Positions 26,341 to 34,864 are shown, numbered from the stretch's first letter. The stretch: 64,000 nt of DNA from Nocardia macrotermitis (GCF_009604405.1 NZ_WEGK01000005.1:62001-126000), one strand, 5' to 3'. A program made the numbers and translations. Notes: generated by a model not told the origin, from the sequence alone.

Positions 26341-27372
26341 TCAGCCGGGTGTTCCCGGGGGCTCGGGGGAGGGTTGGGCGAAGGTGCGGCGGTAGTCGCT
26401 GGGGGTGGTGCCGACCTCGTCGGCGAAGCGGCGCCGGAAGTTGGAGGGATCGGGGAAGCCGGTCGCCGCGCCGATGGCCGCCACGGTTGCGTCGGTGCGT
26501 TCGAGGAGCGCGCAGGCATGGTGAATTCTTCTGCGCAACAACCACTTTCCCGGTGTGGTGCCCAGGTGGCGATCGAACATGCGGGTCAACGTCCGGGGTG
26601 AGACCGCGCAGCGGGCAGCGAGATCGTCCACGGCGATCGGGCGGTCCAGATTGTTCTCGATCCAGGACAGCGCGGGCGCGAGCGAATCGGGTTGCGGGGT
26701 GCGGCGGCGCGGGGGAGTGCGGGTGTACTGCCGCTGGCCGCCCTCGCGATGCGGCGGTAACACCATGTGCCGGGCGATATCGGCCGCGTAGGCCGCGCCG
26801 AAATCGCATCGGACCAGCTCCAGGGCAAGATCGATGGCCGCGCCGGTGCCCGCGCTGGTCGCGACGTCGCCGTGGTTCACATACAGCGCGTGTGGGCGCA
26901 CCCGCACCCGCGGATACCGCTCGCGCAACTCCTCGGCCATCCGCCAGTGCGTGGTGGCCTCCCGGCCGTCCAATAACCCGGTTGCCGCGAGAGCGAAAGT
27001 GCCGGAACAGATTCCGACGATCCGCGCACCCCGCCGATGCGCCTCGCGCAGTGCCCGGGTGAGTTCCGCCGAGGGGCGCTCGTCCCGATCCGGCCATCCG
27101 GTCACGAAGATCGAATCGGCCGTCCGCAACGTGTCGAGTCCCTGCTCCACCAGCATCCGATATCCGGCCCTGGTCGCCAGCGCCCCGGTTTCCTCCGCGC
27201 AGACCTCGAACGTGTACCTGTTCGGCACGCCGGGGTGGTCGATACCGAATACCTCCGCGACACATGCCAGTTCGAAGGTCGACTGCGGCGGAATCACTAC
27301 TGCGGCGATTCGATGACTTCGATGCACTGTGGCAGAATAATACCTATCGGTGTCTTTTTCGCCGCTTTGCAT
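26341..27372 (-). CDS. GlxA-family AraC-type regulator (DJ-1/PfpI-like plus HTH)
   Basis: A regulator of about 343 residues. The N-terminal half is DJ-1/PfpI-like with the nucleophile-elbow segment GICSGTFALAATGLLDG, though such regulators are not enzymes. The C-terminal 100 residues hold two AraC helix-turn-helix motifs (DDLAARCAVSPRTLTRMF and AAIGAATGFPDPSNFRRRF). Ligand and targets are unknown. The start is uncertain: ATG at 27372 has no clear ribosome site, while a GTG at 27327 lies 10 bp behind a TATTAT (-10-like, 27337-27342), which would give a nearly leaderless message. Confidence 0.88.
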   Translation of the reverse strand: MQSGEKDTDRYYSATVHRSHRIAAVVIPPQSTFELACVAEVFGIDHPGVPNRYTFEVCAEETGALATRAGYRMLVEQGLDTLRTADSIFVTGWPDRDERPSAELTRALREAHRRGARIVGICSGTFALAATGLLDGREATTHWRMAEELRERYPRVRVRPHALYVNHGDVATSAGTGAAIDLALELVRCDFGAAYAADIARHMVLPPHREGGQRQYTRTPPRRRTPQPDSLAPALSWIENNLDRPIAVDDLAARCAVSPRTLTRMFDRHLGTTPGKWLLRRRIHHACALLERTDATVAAIGAATGFPDPSNFRRRFADEVGTTPSDYRRTFAQPSPEPPGTPG

Positions 27373-27423
27373 CACGACGCCCGCCGAACGTGCGGTTCCG
27401 GCCGAGGCGAGGTCGCAGTCGGG

Positions 27424-28551
27424 TCAGGGTGCGGTGGAGATCCACTGCACCCTGTGCGCTTCGGTGGGATCCGGTGTCTCCCAATGTGATGCGAGTCGAT
27501 CGATGACCGCCGCCGGGACCGGCGAGGGGCGGGATCGGTTGCGGGCGTGCAGGATCGGAGCCGGTGCTTCCAGCGAGATGATCTCCGTCCGGGCGTGATA
27601 GGCGGCGGCGAGATCGATGGTGCGGGCCCGGAGGCGGCGGGTGGTGTTGGTGGCGTTCCAGACGAATGATGTTCCGGCGCGCAGGTATTCGCGGGCGCGG
27701 TCGCGGGCCAGGCTGACGACCGGCTGTTGGTCGGCGGTGGGCGCGATGCCGAGTTCGGCGCGGATCCGGTCCAGGCCGACGACCGGCAGATCGGGGCGGT
27801 GGGCGGCGATCCAGTGGTCTTTACCCGCGCCGGGCAGGCCGGACAGGACGGTCACGGTCAGGCGGGTGTCGTCGTAGGCGGCGTAGTCCGGATCGCGGCC
27901 GGGGGTGCGGAAATACTGGAATCGCGCGTGATCAGAGGCGAAAACCCTTGGGCGGTCCAGACATTGCTGTTCGGCGCAGTATTCGCGGTACAGCGCGATG
28001 TGGTCGAGGATCTGTGCGGTGTCGCGGCAGATCCGCCCGAGCAGATCGGCGGTGGCGAGCAGGACCAGATCGTCGTTGCGGGCCAGCAGGGCGACGCGGA
28101 AGGCGATCTGCTGGAGATCGGGGCGTTCCAGCGCCCAGAACGGGATCTGATGATGCCGCACCAGCGCGGCGATGTGCTCGCGTTCGGTGATCGGCACACC
28201 CAGGCGCCACAGCGCGTGCCGGACCAGCAGATCACCGCGTCGCGAATGTCCGTGCGCGGTGCTTCGGCCGTCCGAATCCGTCTGTGTGCAATAGGGTTTG
28301 GCGATATCGTGCATCAGCACGGCGGTGAACAGCCGGACGCGTTCTGCGGCGGGCCGGGCGCGCCACTCGGGCAGTTCGGCCATGGCCTCGCAGGCCATCC
28401 GGGTGTGGATCTCGACATCGCCCTCGGCGTGGTGCACCGCGTCCTGCGGCACCCCGGTCATCGCGCGGACCCAGTCGAATCGTGCGCGGATCCGCGCCCA
28501 CGGCACCGTCCAGTCGGGCGGTCCGGGGCACAGTTCCTCATACGCGTCCAT
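27424..28551 (-). CDS. HD-Pnk-like bifunctional end-healing enzyme (HD phosphoesterase plus polynucleotide kinase)
   Basis: A 375-residue two-domain protein. The N-terminal HD domain has His49, the pair His81-Asp82 (MHDIAKP) and further histidines in HGHSRRG and VRHHQIPF. The C-terminal P-loop domain has Walker A GLPGAGKD (238-245), GLDRIR and WNATNTTR, as in polynucleotide-kinase-like AAA_33 proteins. Known HD-Pnk enzymes remove 2',3'-phosphates with the HD domain and phosphorylate 5'-OH ends with the kinase. Its start overlaps the end of the RNA ligase gene by 14 bp, so the two are co-translated and should act together to heal and seal broken nucleic acid ends. Confidence 0.85.
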   Translation of the reverse strand: MDAYEELCPGPPDWTVPWARIRARFDWVRAMTGVPQDAVHHAEGDVEIHTRMACEAMAELPEWRARPAAERVRLFTAVLMHDIAKPYCTQTDSDGRSTAHGHSRRGDLLVRHALWRLGVPITEREHIAALVRHHQIPFWALERPDLQQIAFRVALLARNDDLVLLATADLLGRICRDTAQILDHIALYREYCAEQQCLDRPRVFASDHARFQYFRTPGRDPDYAAYDDTRLTVTVLSGLPGAGKDHWIAAHRPDLPVVGLDRIRAELGIAPTADQQPVVSLARDRAREYLRAGTSFVWNATNTTRRLRARTIDLAAAYHARTEIISLEAPAPILHARNRSRPSPVPAAVIDRLASHWETPDPTEAHRVQWISTAP

Positions 28552-29323
28552 AGAGCACCTCCGGGTCGGCCAGGCCGTTCGCGATGACGGGCCGGTCCTG
28601 CCAGTGCGTGCCGGAATCCAGGATGGTGGTGAGGAATTCGGCCCGCACCCATTTGAAACGGTCGACGGTTTCCGCGCCGGATTCGACCTTGATGTACAGG
28701 CCCTCCATCTCGTCCGCGGCATCGGTCTCCCGTGCCGCGCGGTCCGGATCGACACCGGCGGCCTGCGCGGCGTGCGCAAGTGCGTTGCGCCAGTGGGGCG
28801 TTCGGCAGCCGGACGGTCCGATCAACGCCGTGAGATCCGCGAGCCGATCGAGCGGACCGGTGTGCAGGACCGGCACCGAGACCACGGGCGTGCCGTCGAG
28901 CAGTTCCCGGCGACGTTCGGTCGACAGGAAGATTCCGGTCTCCCGATCCAGGATGTCGAACTCGCAGAAGTAGTGTGGCAGTGCGTCGTAGAACACGGTG
29001 TGCTTGGCGTAGAGCCATTCGCCGTACATGATGTAGCGGCTGCCCAGCCGGGCGCGCAGCACGTGTTGCACCGCGGTGGCCCAAGCCTTGAACGGTCCGA
29101 ACTGCCGCTCGCGCGGACCGCCGGTCAGATAGTGCCCGCGGCTCTGAAGTCGCAGTGCGCCTTCGGAATCGAAGCTGATCGCCGCGTTCGCGCCGTCGAG
29201 TTTCTCCTCCACGACCAGGTACCGGCCCGCGATCCGCGCGAACGGTTCGGCACGCAGGTCGTGGTCGCCCGGTTGCAGGCGCGACCCCTCCAGGTGCCGG
29301 GTGCGCGGATATTTGCGGATCAT
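28538..29323 (-). CDS. ATP-dependent RNA ligase family protein (Rnl2-like)
   Basis: A 261-residue nucleotidyltransferase. Ligase motifs in order: I, EEKLDGANA with adenylated Lys41; Ia, LRLQSRGHY; III, YIMYGEWLYAKHT; IV, EGLYIKVES; V, VDRFKWVRAEFL. The small size fits an Rnl2-like RNA ligase. The reaction is sealing of 3'-OH and 5'-phosphate ends through a ligase-AMP intermediate. The ATG at 29323 follows CGAGAG. A stronger ribosome site and ATG at 29522 open a different, acidic frame that overlaps this start, so an upstream leader peptide or a frameshifted extension cannot be excluded. Confidence 0.88.
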   Translation of the reverse strand: MIRKYPRTRHLEGSRLQPGDHDLRAEPFARIAGRYLVVEEKLDGANAAISFDSEGALRLQSRGHYLTGGPRERQFGPFKAWATAVQHVLRARLGSRYIMYGEWLYAKHTVFYDALPHYFCEFDILDRETGIFLSTERRRELLDGTPVVSVPVLHTGPLDRLADLTALIGPSGCRTPHWRNALAHAAQAAGVDPDRAARETDAADEMEGLYIKVESGAETVDRFKWVRAEFLTTILDSGTHWQDRPVIANGLADPEVLYGRV

Positions 29324-29580
29324 CTCTCGTTTGTAACGGTGTGCCGCAAGCGATGTCCACCGGATTACCCGTCGAATCCACGACGGCCGACCGCGCCTCG
29401 TTGCTCTCGGAGGAAACCTCGGAATCACCTTGTCGCACAGTAGCTTCGGAATCCTCCGACGCAAGAGTTTCGGAATCCTCCGATACCGGCTGATCACCCG
29501 ACTCGTGCTGGGCATCCGCCATTCCCGCACCTCCCGCATCCGTGCTGGACCCCGTCGGCCAGATCGTAGCGGCCTCCCAG

Positions 29581-29835
29581 TTACCGGAGCGAGGCAATAT
29601 CCGTGACCCGGTATCGCTCGGGTCGAGTCGGCTCTCCCCAGGTCACAACGGTGCGTTCGGCGAGCAGGGCCTGACCACTGTCCGAGCCGACCACGCTCAG
29701 GTCGCATTCGCGGCGGAAGGTGTTGTAGCAGCCGATCATCAGGAGACCGGCATTGTTCGCGGTGCTCCAGAGCATGTGACGAGTCGGGTCACGGTCTCCG
29801 GGAAAGAGGTCGTCTACGGTGTGCACTTCGATCAT
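29581..29835 (-). CDS. Small hypothetical protein
   Basis: About 84 residues starting MIEVHTVDDLFPGD and ending RYRVTDIASLR; an in-frame ATG at 29919 would add 28 residues with two cysteines (CRNCG). The sequence looks protein-like (Trp, Asn, Cys in a plausible mix) but I do not recognise a family. No clear ribosome site is seen for either start. It precedes the repair operon on the same strand. Confidence 0.45.
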   Translation of the reverse strand: MIEVHTVDDLFPGDRDPTRHMLWSTANNAGLLMIGCYNTFRRECDLSVVGSDSGQALLAERTVVTWGEPTRPERYRVTDIASLR

Positions 29836-29923
29836 GACGAAGACGCCGAAAGCGTACGTCCGGATCGCTAGTAGGCCGCAGTTACGACATTGAACCCGCG
29901 TCGGGATGCCGAGGCGCATTCTC

Positions 29924-30014
29924 GAGCTGTGAGCTGTGAGCTGTGAGCTGTGAGCTGTGAGCCGTGAGCCGTGAGCCGTGAGTAGCGAGCGGTGAGTAGC
30001 GAGCCACGAGTAGC
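29924..30014. repeat. Heptamer tandem array, 13 units
   Basis: Thirteen 7-bp units: five GAGCTGT, three GAGCCGT, then GAGTAGC, GAGCGGT, GAGTAGC, GAGCCAC, GAGTAGC. Point changes accumulate toward the right side, as if the left end had been homogenised most recently. It sits between a minus-strand gene start and the stop of the next gene, and shows no spacers. Confidence 0.95.
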
Positions 30015-30044
30015 GCCGACGCCGCGCGCGGTCGCCCCATGCCG

Positions 30045-30245
30045 TTATCGAATCTCCCTGTCGTGCACGGAGATCGGTTCGACATCGATCACCTGCACCG
30101 CTTTGAGCGGCAGAGCGGCCGGTTCGGCCTCGGCGGCCGGGAGCTCGTCCAGCGGCACCGGCACACCGTCGTCACCGAGCGCGGCCCAGCTGCCGTCGGC
30201 GTACTGAACCCACCTACCGCCGTATTCCGATGCCTGCGAATACAT
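30045..30245 (-). CDS. Small acidic hypothetical protein
   Basis: A 66-residue protein (MYSQASEYGGRWVQYADGSWAA...) with aromatic residues in the first 20 positions and an acidic, Ala/Pro-rich middle. The ATG follows AAGGGGGCGGA, a good ribosome site. I do not recognise the family. The gene stands alone, with the heptamer array behind it. Confidence 0.5.
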   Translation of the reverse strand: MYSQASEYGGRWVQYADGSWAALGDDGVPVPLDELPAAEAEPAALPLKAVQVIDVEPISVHDREIR

Positions 30246-30785
30246 TCCGCCCCCTTCCCGCGCACTCGGTGTCGGCGGGTGTGGTGTCGGCGCACGACGG
30301 ACCGTGCGCGGGATCAGCTGTGTTTTCGAATGATCACGACGAGACGTGCGGGCATCGGATGCCTGTGTGCCGCGGCGGTCGAGTCCTGCTTCGGAAGGAC
30401 TCGACCGCTGCGACGTCCCGGACGCCATGCGCGCCGAAACCGGGTGCCGGACAACGGCACCGGTCACTGCGCGGGCTGCGACCCCCGAGTGTTCCCTGCG
30501 GTGTGGGCGGTACGCCGGGCGGCTCAATGCACTGCGATACCGGCCACGTTTCGAAGAGTAGACCGAACTCCGCGCCTCGGACCTGCCTTCACCCTGCCGA
30601 ATCGCGGCCGGTGGACAATTCTGTTGGGGCCGATAATTTCCCCGCCGCGCGGGTGTGGGCGGCGACAAACGATCCGGCACGACGGTGGGCGCGGTACGCC
30701 GGAATCGGACGCTTCGTCCGTGCGACCGAGTACGGTTGGGACGCCCGGAACCTGTGTCCCCGATCATTCGAGAGGTACCGCACCA
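30246..30785. other. 540-bp interval without a recognised gene
   Basis: All six frames are either interrupted or have arginine-rich, antisense-like composition. No RNA gene or repeat is seen. The last part holds the leader of the following gene, including GAGAGG at 30768-30773. Confidence 0.5.
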
Positions 30786-31226
30786 GTGTTTGTTCTGCCC
30801 GAGACCGTGAAGGCTGTCCTGATTCGCACGGACTTCTCCGACCAACAGGCATGGGAGGCCTGCCGCTCGGCGATCGACGCCGCGGCCATGGCAGCGTTCG
30901 ACACCAGCGTCGACGAGGACGTCGAGATCCTCGACGACCCCGCCAACCGCGACCTCACCGCCGACCGGCTGCTCGCGCTGGAGAGCCTGGCCGAAACCGA
31001 CCACACGTTCGTGATGCTGGTCGACGGCGAAACCCTCTCCAGCACCGAATACCCCGTCCTGTTCCTCGACCTCTTCGAGGACCAGCGCGGCGCCACCGTC
31101 CGCGTCGTCGCCGCCGAACTGAGCGAGGCCGTAGGCAACGTCGACAACGGCAACATCACCATCCAGGACTACGCCGCCGCCGCGGAGAACGCAGGCGACA
31201 AGGGCGTCTTCCGCGGCTTCGCCTGA
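30786..31226 (+). CDS. DUF6924-type protein
   Basis: A 146-residue acidic, soluble protein starting at a GTG (VFVLPETVKAVLIRTDFSD). It has alternating strands and helices and the segments FVMLVDGETL and LFLDLFEDQRG, which match what I recall of DUF6924, a family without known function that is common in actinobacteria. GAGAGG lies 12 bp before the start. A strong terminator follows the stop. Confidence 0.65.
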   Translation: MFVLPETVKAVLIRTDFSDQQAWEACRSAIDAAAMAAFDTSVDEDVEILDDPANRDLTADRLLALESLAETDHTFVMLVDGETLSSTEYPVLFLDLFEDQRGATVRVVAAELSEAVGNVDNGNITIQDYAAAAENAGDKGVFRGFA

Positions 31227-31238
31227 CACATCGCCGGT

Positions 31239-31269
31239 GACGGGCGTGGTCACCCACGCCACGCCCGTC
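31239..31269 (+). terminator. Hairpin behind the DUF6924-type gene
   Basis: GACGGGCGTGG and CCACGCCCGTC form a perfect 11-bp stem with a 9-base loop, 12 bp after the stop codon. Confidence 0.85.
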
Positions 31270-31426
31270 CCGGAACTACGGCCCGGCAGCTCAGGCCGGA
31301 ACCTGGAACGGTCTGTGCGTGGTCGGTCCCGGTAACGTCCCGCAGCCGACCGACGACATCGCTTGTGCAACAGGAAATTTCGGTGGAACCGGCGTTGCGG
31401 TTGCCGGTTGATTCTCAGGAGATTCC

Positions 31427-31879
31427 ATGAAAGCACACAGATTCGTCGGTGTGGCCGTCGCCGCGCTCGCGCTCTCGCTGGCCGGTGCCGCCGGCGCGAA
31501 TGCCGCGCCGCCCAGCGTCGATGTGACGCCGTATCTGGTCGGCGCCACCGCCTATTTCAGCGTCGACGGCGCGAACTGCTCGATCCAGTCCAACGGTGAC
31601 GTCGGTTGCGACATCCCGGCGGGTATGGCCAAGTGGTACAACGTCATTCCGATCACCGACCTGTCGATCGACCTGCCCTTCCTACCCGCCCACCCCACCT
31701 TCGGACTCCTCGGCCAACACGGCCGAGCAGGCAGCCTCACCCTCCCCGCGGGCGACGGCTACGGCAGCACCATCAACTACGCGGGAGCGACCTGCTCCGG
31801 CGGCGGCCGCGGCGCCGTCAGCTGCACCTCGAAGGGCCACAGCTTCAGCTTCGGCTGGTCCGGCACCCAAACCAGCTGA
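31427..31879 (+). CDS. Small secreted hypothetical protein
   Basis: A 150-residue protein with a clear signal peptide (MKAHRF, a hydrophobic core of about 18 residues, and cleavage near ANA-AP at residue 27). The mature part is Gly-rich and beta-prone, with two Cys pairs (CSIQSNGDVGC and CSGGGRGAVSC) each separated by 9 residues, likely disulfides outside the cell. No family or enzyme motif is recognised. Confidence 0.7.
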   Translation: MKAHRFVGVAVAALALSLAGAAGANAAPPSVDVTPYLVGATAYFSVDGANCSIQSNGDVGCDIPAGMAKWYNVIPITDLSIDLPFLPAHPTFGLLGQHGRAGSLTLPAGDGYGSTINYAGATCSGGGRGAVSCTSKGHSFSFGWSGTQTS

Positions 31880-31903
31880 ACAACGGACTCCGTCAGTCGC
31901 GAA

Positions 31904-32779
31904 TCACCGCCCGGCCGAGGCTGATCCGGGAGTGCGCATGGTCGGTCGCATCTGCAACGCGTCGAGCAATTCATCGACCAGAGCTGCGAAGGCCGGGGCG
32001 ACGATCGGGTCATCCTGAGCTGCTACTGCGGCAAGTTGTGCGAGCTGTTTACTCGGCGTCGTCCCATGCGCTCGAAGGATGTCGAGTGCATCAGCGGTTG
32101 CGGCTGCGGCATACTCGTCTTCCCTGTGCTTCTCGAATCCGTTGACGAGGTCGGAGACTTCGATCGCCTGCAGAAGTCGGAATATATCGAGCGCATCCTT
32201 TTCTTTGAGCCGGTCGGGCTGACGATCAACTTGGCCCAGGCGCTCGCCGACCTTGATAGCTTTCGCAGTCACCAGTGCCGCCGGTCCAGCCACTCGGAGG
32301 CAGTGCTTCCTGGAGTCATCGGGCTCGAACGCAGCGATGGAAACGATTTCGTTGTCGACCAACGCGGGTTCGAGCCCACGGGCGATTCGGGCGGTGAGCT
32401 TGTCATGAGGAGTGATTCGCGCGGCGCGGGCGGAGGCTTTGACCGTACCTGCCTGATGCGGCACCACCATCAGGTCGACGGCGACGTTGCTTGCCGCCAC
32501 CCAGTGCCCGGGATTCGGCCCGGGGGTGAAACCCGCAGCCCGCATTACTCCGCCGATTTCCGGGGCGTCGGCGAGTCCTCGAGTGTCGACAGTCAGATCG
32601 GCGTCCGTCGTCATGAGCGGCACGTTCAGATCGGCCGATCCGGCGTGATAGTAGATGGCCTGGGCACCGACGAGTATGAGATTGTCCAGATGGTCTTCGA
32701 GTGCCACGAGCGCATCGAGCAGTACCCGCCGTGCGGCGACGTACTCTGGCGCCAGGTTGTTCAAGGTCGTTCCCTCCAT
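31904..32779 (-). CDS. AbiEii/MenA-like nucleotidyltransferase (putative toxin)
   Basis: A 291-residue nucleotidyltransferase-fold protein. The segment LVGAQAIYYHAG followed by TTDADLTVDT matches the G[GA]xAxxxH and DxD (TxDxDL) pattern of AbiEii-type enzymes. Known relatives block growth by adding nucleotides to RNA, for example tRNA acceptor ends. It starts inside the last 19 bp of the upstream wHTH gene, a translationally coupled pair, which supports a toxin-antitoxin reading with this as the toxin. The C-terminal helical region (KEKDALDIFRLLQAI) is also typical of the family. Confidence 0.75.
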   Translation of the reverse strand: MEGTTLNNLAPEYVAARRVLLDALVALEDHLDNLILVGAQAIYYHAGSADLNVPLMTTDADLTVDTRGLADAPEIGGVMRAAGFTPGPNPGHWVAASNVAVDLMVVPHQAGTVKASARAARITPHDKLTARIARGLEPALVDNEIVSIAAFEPDDSRKHCLRVAGPAALVTAKAIKVGERLGQVDRQPDRLKEKDALDIFRLLQAIEVSDLVNGFEKHREDEYAAAATADALDILRAHGTTPSKQLAQLAAVAAQDDPIVAPAFAALVDELLDALQMRPTMRTPGSASAGR

Positions 32780-33840
32780 GCTTCGTTGTTGTCGGCAAGT
32801 GCATCCATGAGCTGTTCGGCTTCTGCGTCTGACCGACCGGGAAGAGTGAGCAGATCCGCGATCACGAGCGGAAGCGGTGCCGTAGTGAGATGGTCATCAT
32901 GTGGTGGAGCGAGCAACTCGGGGTCTTGCGGTCGTGCGATGACGACATTCGTGGTCGTCGGATCGCCGTCGATCAACTTGAGGTTGTCGGCCAACTCGGT
33001 TGGTTGTGTTGCGTAGATCGCCAGCAGCCGTAGCGGCACCACAGGTACCATCGTTTCCGGCAACAACCGGCGCGCGGCGGCCGATCCCGTGATCGCGACT
33101 TTTTTCTCCTCAGCGAGTCTGAGGAGTGTCCGTTCCAAGCCTCTGGGCGCTATGTAGTAGCCGACCGATGAGTTCGTCTTCGCGAAGGAATAATCGAGCA
33201 CCCACCGCCTGAGCAGTGCCCGTCGACTGACGGCGAGAACCCTGCCGGTTCCGTCGCGGTCGACGATGCCCTCCGCGGTCAGGGTGGTCATGAGTTTGGA
33301 GACGGAGCCTGGCGAGACATCGGCAAGAATGGCCAGGTCGCGGATCCCTATAGGGAGATCCGCGGTCGCAAGTACGCGGATGGTCCGGCTCGCAGCGAGT
33401 CCATTGAGTCGGGTGACGGCGCTCGACCGTGGAGGGCGCGGTGCGCGGGCAGCGCCCTGTCCGGTGAGGAGGACCAAGGGGGACGTGGAAGTCATTCGAA
33501 CCCAGCCGGTGGCATCGGCGAAACTGAACTCCGCAGAGGTCAGCGCATCGCGAAGGGGCGGCCCGATGTAGTCCGACACGAACAGCACCGGCATCCCGCT
33601 TGTACGCTCGAGTTCACGGAGAGCTGGAATCAGCAGCGGCACCGGCATGGATTGCCTGGCCTCCACGACGAACGTGGCTTTCTCGTCGGTTGGACCCGTC
33701 AATTCGACGACTGCGTCGAAACGGTGGTCGTCGAATGCGCTCTGGCGCTTGTCGATGTGCCAGGAGGCGGGAAGTAGCATGGCGACGCTCTCGAGAGCAT
33801 CGTCGATCAGCGGTGTTTCCCGAAATCTCTTGTTTCCCAT
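32761..33840 (-). CDS. AbiEi-like winged-helix regulator (putative antitoxin)
   Basis: A 359-residue protein. A winged helix-turn-helix lies in the middle (GIRDLAILADVSPGSVSKLMTTL, about residues 165-190) and the C-terminal half follows the AbiEi-like pattern around VAITGSAAARRLLP. It directly precedes and overlaps the nucleotidyltransferase gene, so it is the likely antitoxin and autorepressor. I place the start at ATG 33840: a good promoter lies across the upstream in-frame codons, which could not then be translated. The N-terminal 130 residues are an extra domain not typical of short AbiEi proteins. Confidence 0.7.
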   Translation of the reverse strand: MGNKRFRETPLIDDALESVAMLLPASWHIDKRQSAFDDHRFDAVVELTGPTDEKATFVVEARQSMPVPLLIPALRELERTSGMPVLFVSDYIGPPLRDALTSAEFSFADATGWVRMTSTSPLVLLTGQGAARAPRPPRSSAVTRLNGLAASRTIRVLATADLPIGIRDLAILADVSPGSVSKLMTTLTAEGIVDRDGTGRVLAVSRRALLRRWVLDYSFAKTNSSVGYYIAPRGLERTLLRLAEEKKVAITGSAAARRLLPETMVPVVPLRLLAIYATQPTELADNLKLIDGDPTTTNVVIARPQDPELLAPPHDDHLTTAPLPLVIADLLTLPGRSDAEAEQLMDALADNNEAWRERP

Positions 33841-33879
33841 TAGGGGAAACATGCTATTTAGCGAAACATGAAAGGTCAA
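33832..33879 (-). promoter_or_regulatory. Promoter and operator of the toxin-antitoxin pair, near-leaderless
   Basis: On the minus strand TTGACC (33879-33874) and TAGCAT (33856-33851) are spaced exactly 17 bp. The gene's ATG follows 10 bp after the -10 box, so the transcript should have almost no leader. The inverted repeat GTTTCCC-CTAAT-GGGAAAC (33850-33832) spans the start site and ATG. CATGTTTC also recurs as a direct repeat 18 bp apart. This fits autorepression by the antitoxin. Confidence 0.7.
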
Positions 33880-33937
33880 CCTACCGCGTTATCGGAAGCC
33901 GTAGTGCCGCGACAGTTGATTGCTGTGCGCGCCTCGG

Positions 33938-34864
33938 TCATTCGGCGGTGTGGGCGCGGTCCTCGCTCATGCCTCCGATTCGGACCGGTGCCGCGCCGGA
34001 ACGGCGGAAGCGGCCGGGGGAGATGCCGTATTCGCGGCGGAACGCGCCTGCGAACGCGAACTCGGTGGCGTAGCCGACCTCGCGGGCGATCGTGGCCAGT
34101 GGGGCGTCGGACTCGCGGAGTAGTTGAGCGCCCCGGTTGAGGCGCAGGCCGGTGACGTAGCGCATCGGGGGCTGGCCGAGTGCCTCGGTGAAGCGCCTGG
34201 TGAACGAGGTGCGTGGTAGTCCGGCGGCCTCGCTGAGTCGTGCCACGGTCCATTGGTGTTGCGGGGCGGCGTGGATCTGCTGCACCGCGGCCGCGATCGC
34301 CGTGTCCGCGGGCGCGGCGTGCTCGGTGGCATTGAGTTCGTGCCATCGGCGCAGTACGTGCACCAGGATCAGATCCAGTAGCGCGGGCACCGTCGCACCG
34401 GCTCCCGGCACCGCGCTGGACACGTCGGCCTCGAGGAGTTCGATCAGCGCGTTGAGCTGCGGGTGGCGTTCGTAATCGAGTGAGACGGTGAGCAGGCCGG
34501 GAAGCGACCGCAGATACTGCGGGGCGTTGCCGTGGGTGAGTCGGTAAGCGCCGCAGAGGAATTCGAAGTCCGCGGGTTCCGGCGACGGTTGTACCGGCAT
34601 CAGTACGGAGAGTTCCCGCAGTGCGCAGGGGCGATTGCTCAGGCCGTGCTCGGCGCCGGAGGGAGCGAGTACCACGTCGCCCGGGTGCAGTTCGACCGGC
34701 TGCTGATGTTCGGTGATCAGCCAGCACGTGCCCCGCAGCACGATGTGGAATCCGCTCCCGGCGAACCCGGCGAATCGCAGTCCACGGCCTCCGGAATGCC
34801 GGATCACCCGAGAATTGGCGCTGCCGACACGCATGGTCCGTATCAGTTCGCTGAGCAGATCCAC
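33938..34864 (-). CDS. AraC-family regulator with cupin sensor domain
   Basis: About 308 residues. The N-terminal half is a cupin-like barrel (HPGDVVLAPSGAEHGL), and the C-terminal 100 residues contain two helix-turn-helix motifs (VARLSEAAGLPRTSFTRRF and IAREVGYATEFAFAGAF). The GTG at 34864 gives the longest plausible start; ATG 34834 is the alternative. It is divergent from a flavin-dependent monooxygenase-like gene, and the short interval contains a 21-bp-spaced direct repeat. Likely it activates that gene in response to the enzyme's substrate. Confidence 0.88.
   Translation of the reverse strand: MDLLSELIRTMRVGSANSRVIRHSGGRGLRFAGFAGSGFHIVLRGTCWLITEHQQPVELHPGDVVLAPSGAEHGLSNRPCALRELSVLMPVQPSPEPADFEFLCGAYRLTHGNAPQYLRSLPGLLTVSLDYERHPQLNALIELLEADVSSAVPGAGATVPALLDLILVHVLRRWHELNATEHAAPADTAIAAAVQQIHAAPQHQWTVARLSEAAGLPRTSFTRRFTEALGQPPMRYVTGLRLNRGAQLLRESDAPLATIAREVGYATEFAFAGAFRREYGISPGRFRRSGAAPVRIGGMSEDRAHTAE

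Noticed and set aside
24156..26519. A 787-codon antisense frame across the MFS exporter
   Set aside because: Pro/Arg/His-rich shadow of a clearly coding plus-strand gene; it also runs through the 90-bp repeats.
29924..30014. Possible CRISPR array
   Set aside because: Units are 7 bp with no spacers and no cas genes nearby. The 90- and 107-bp arrays likewise have no unique spacers.
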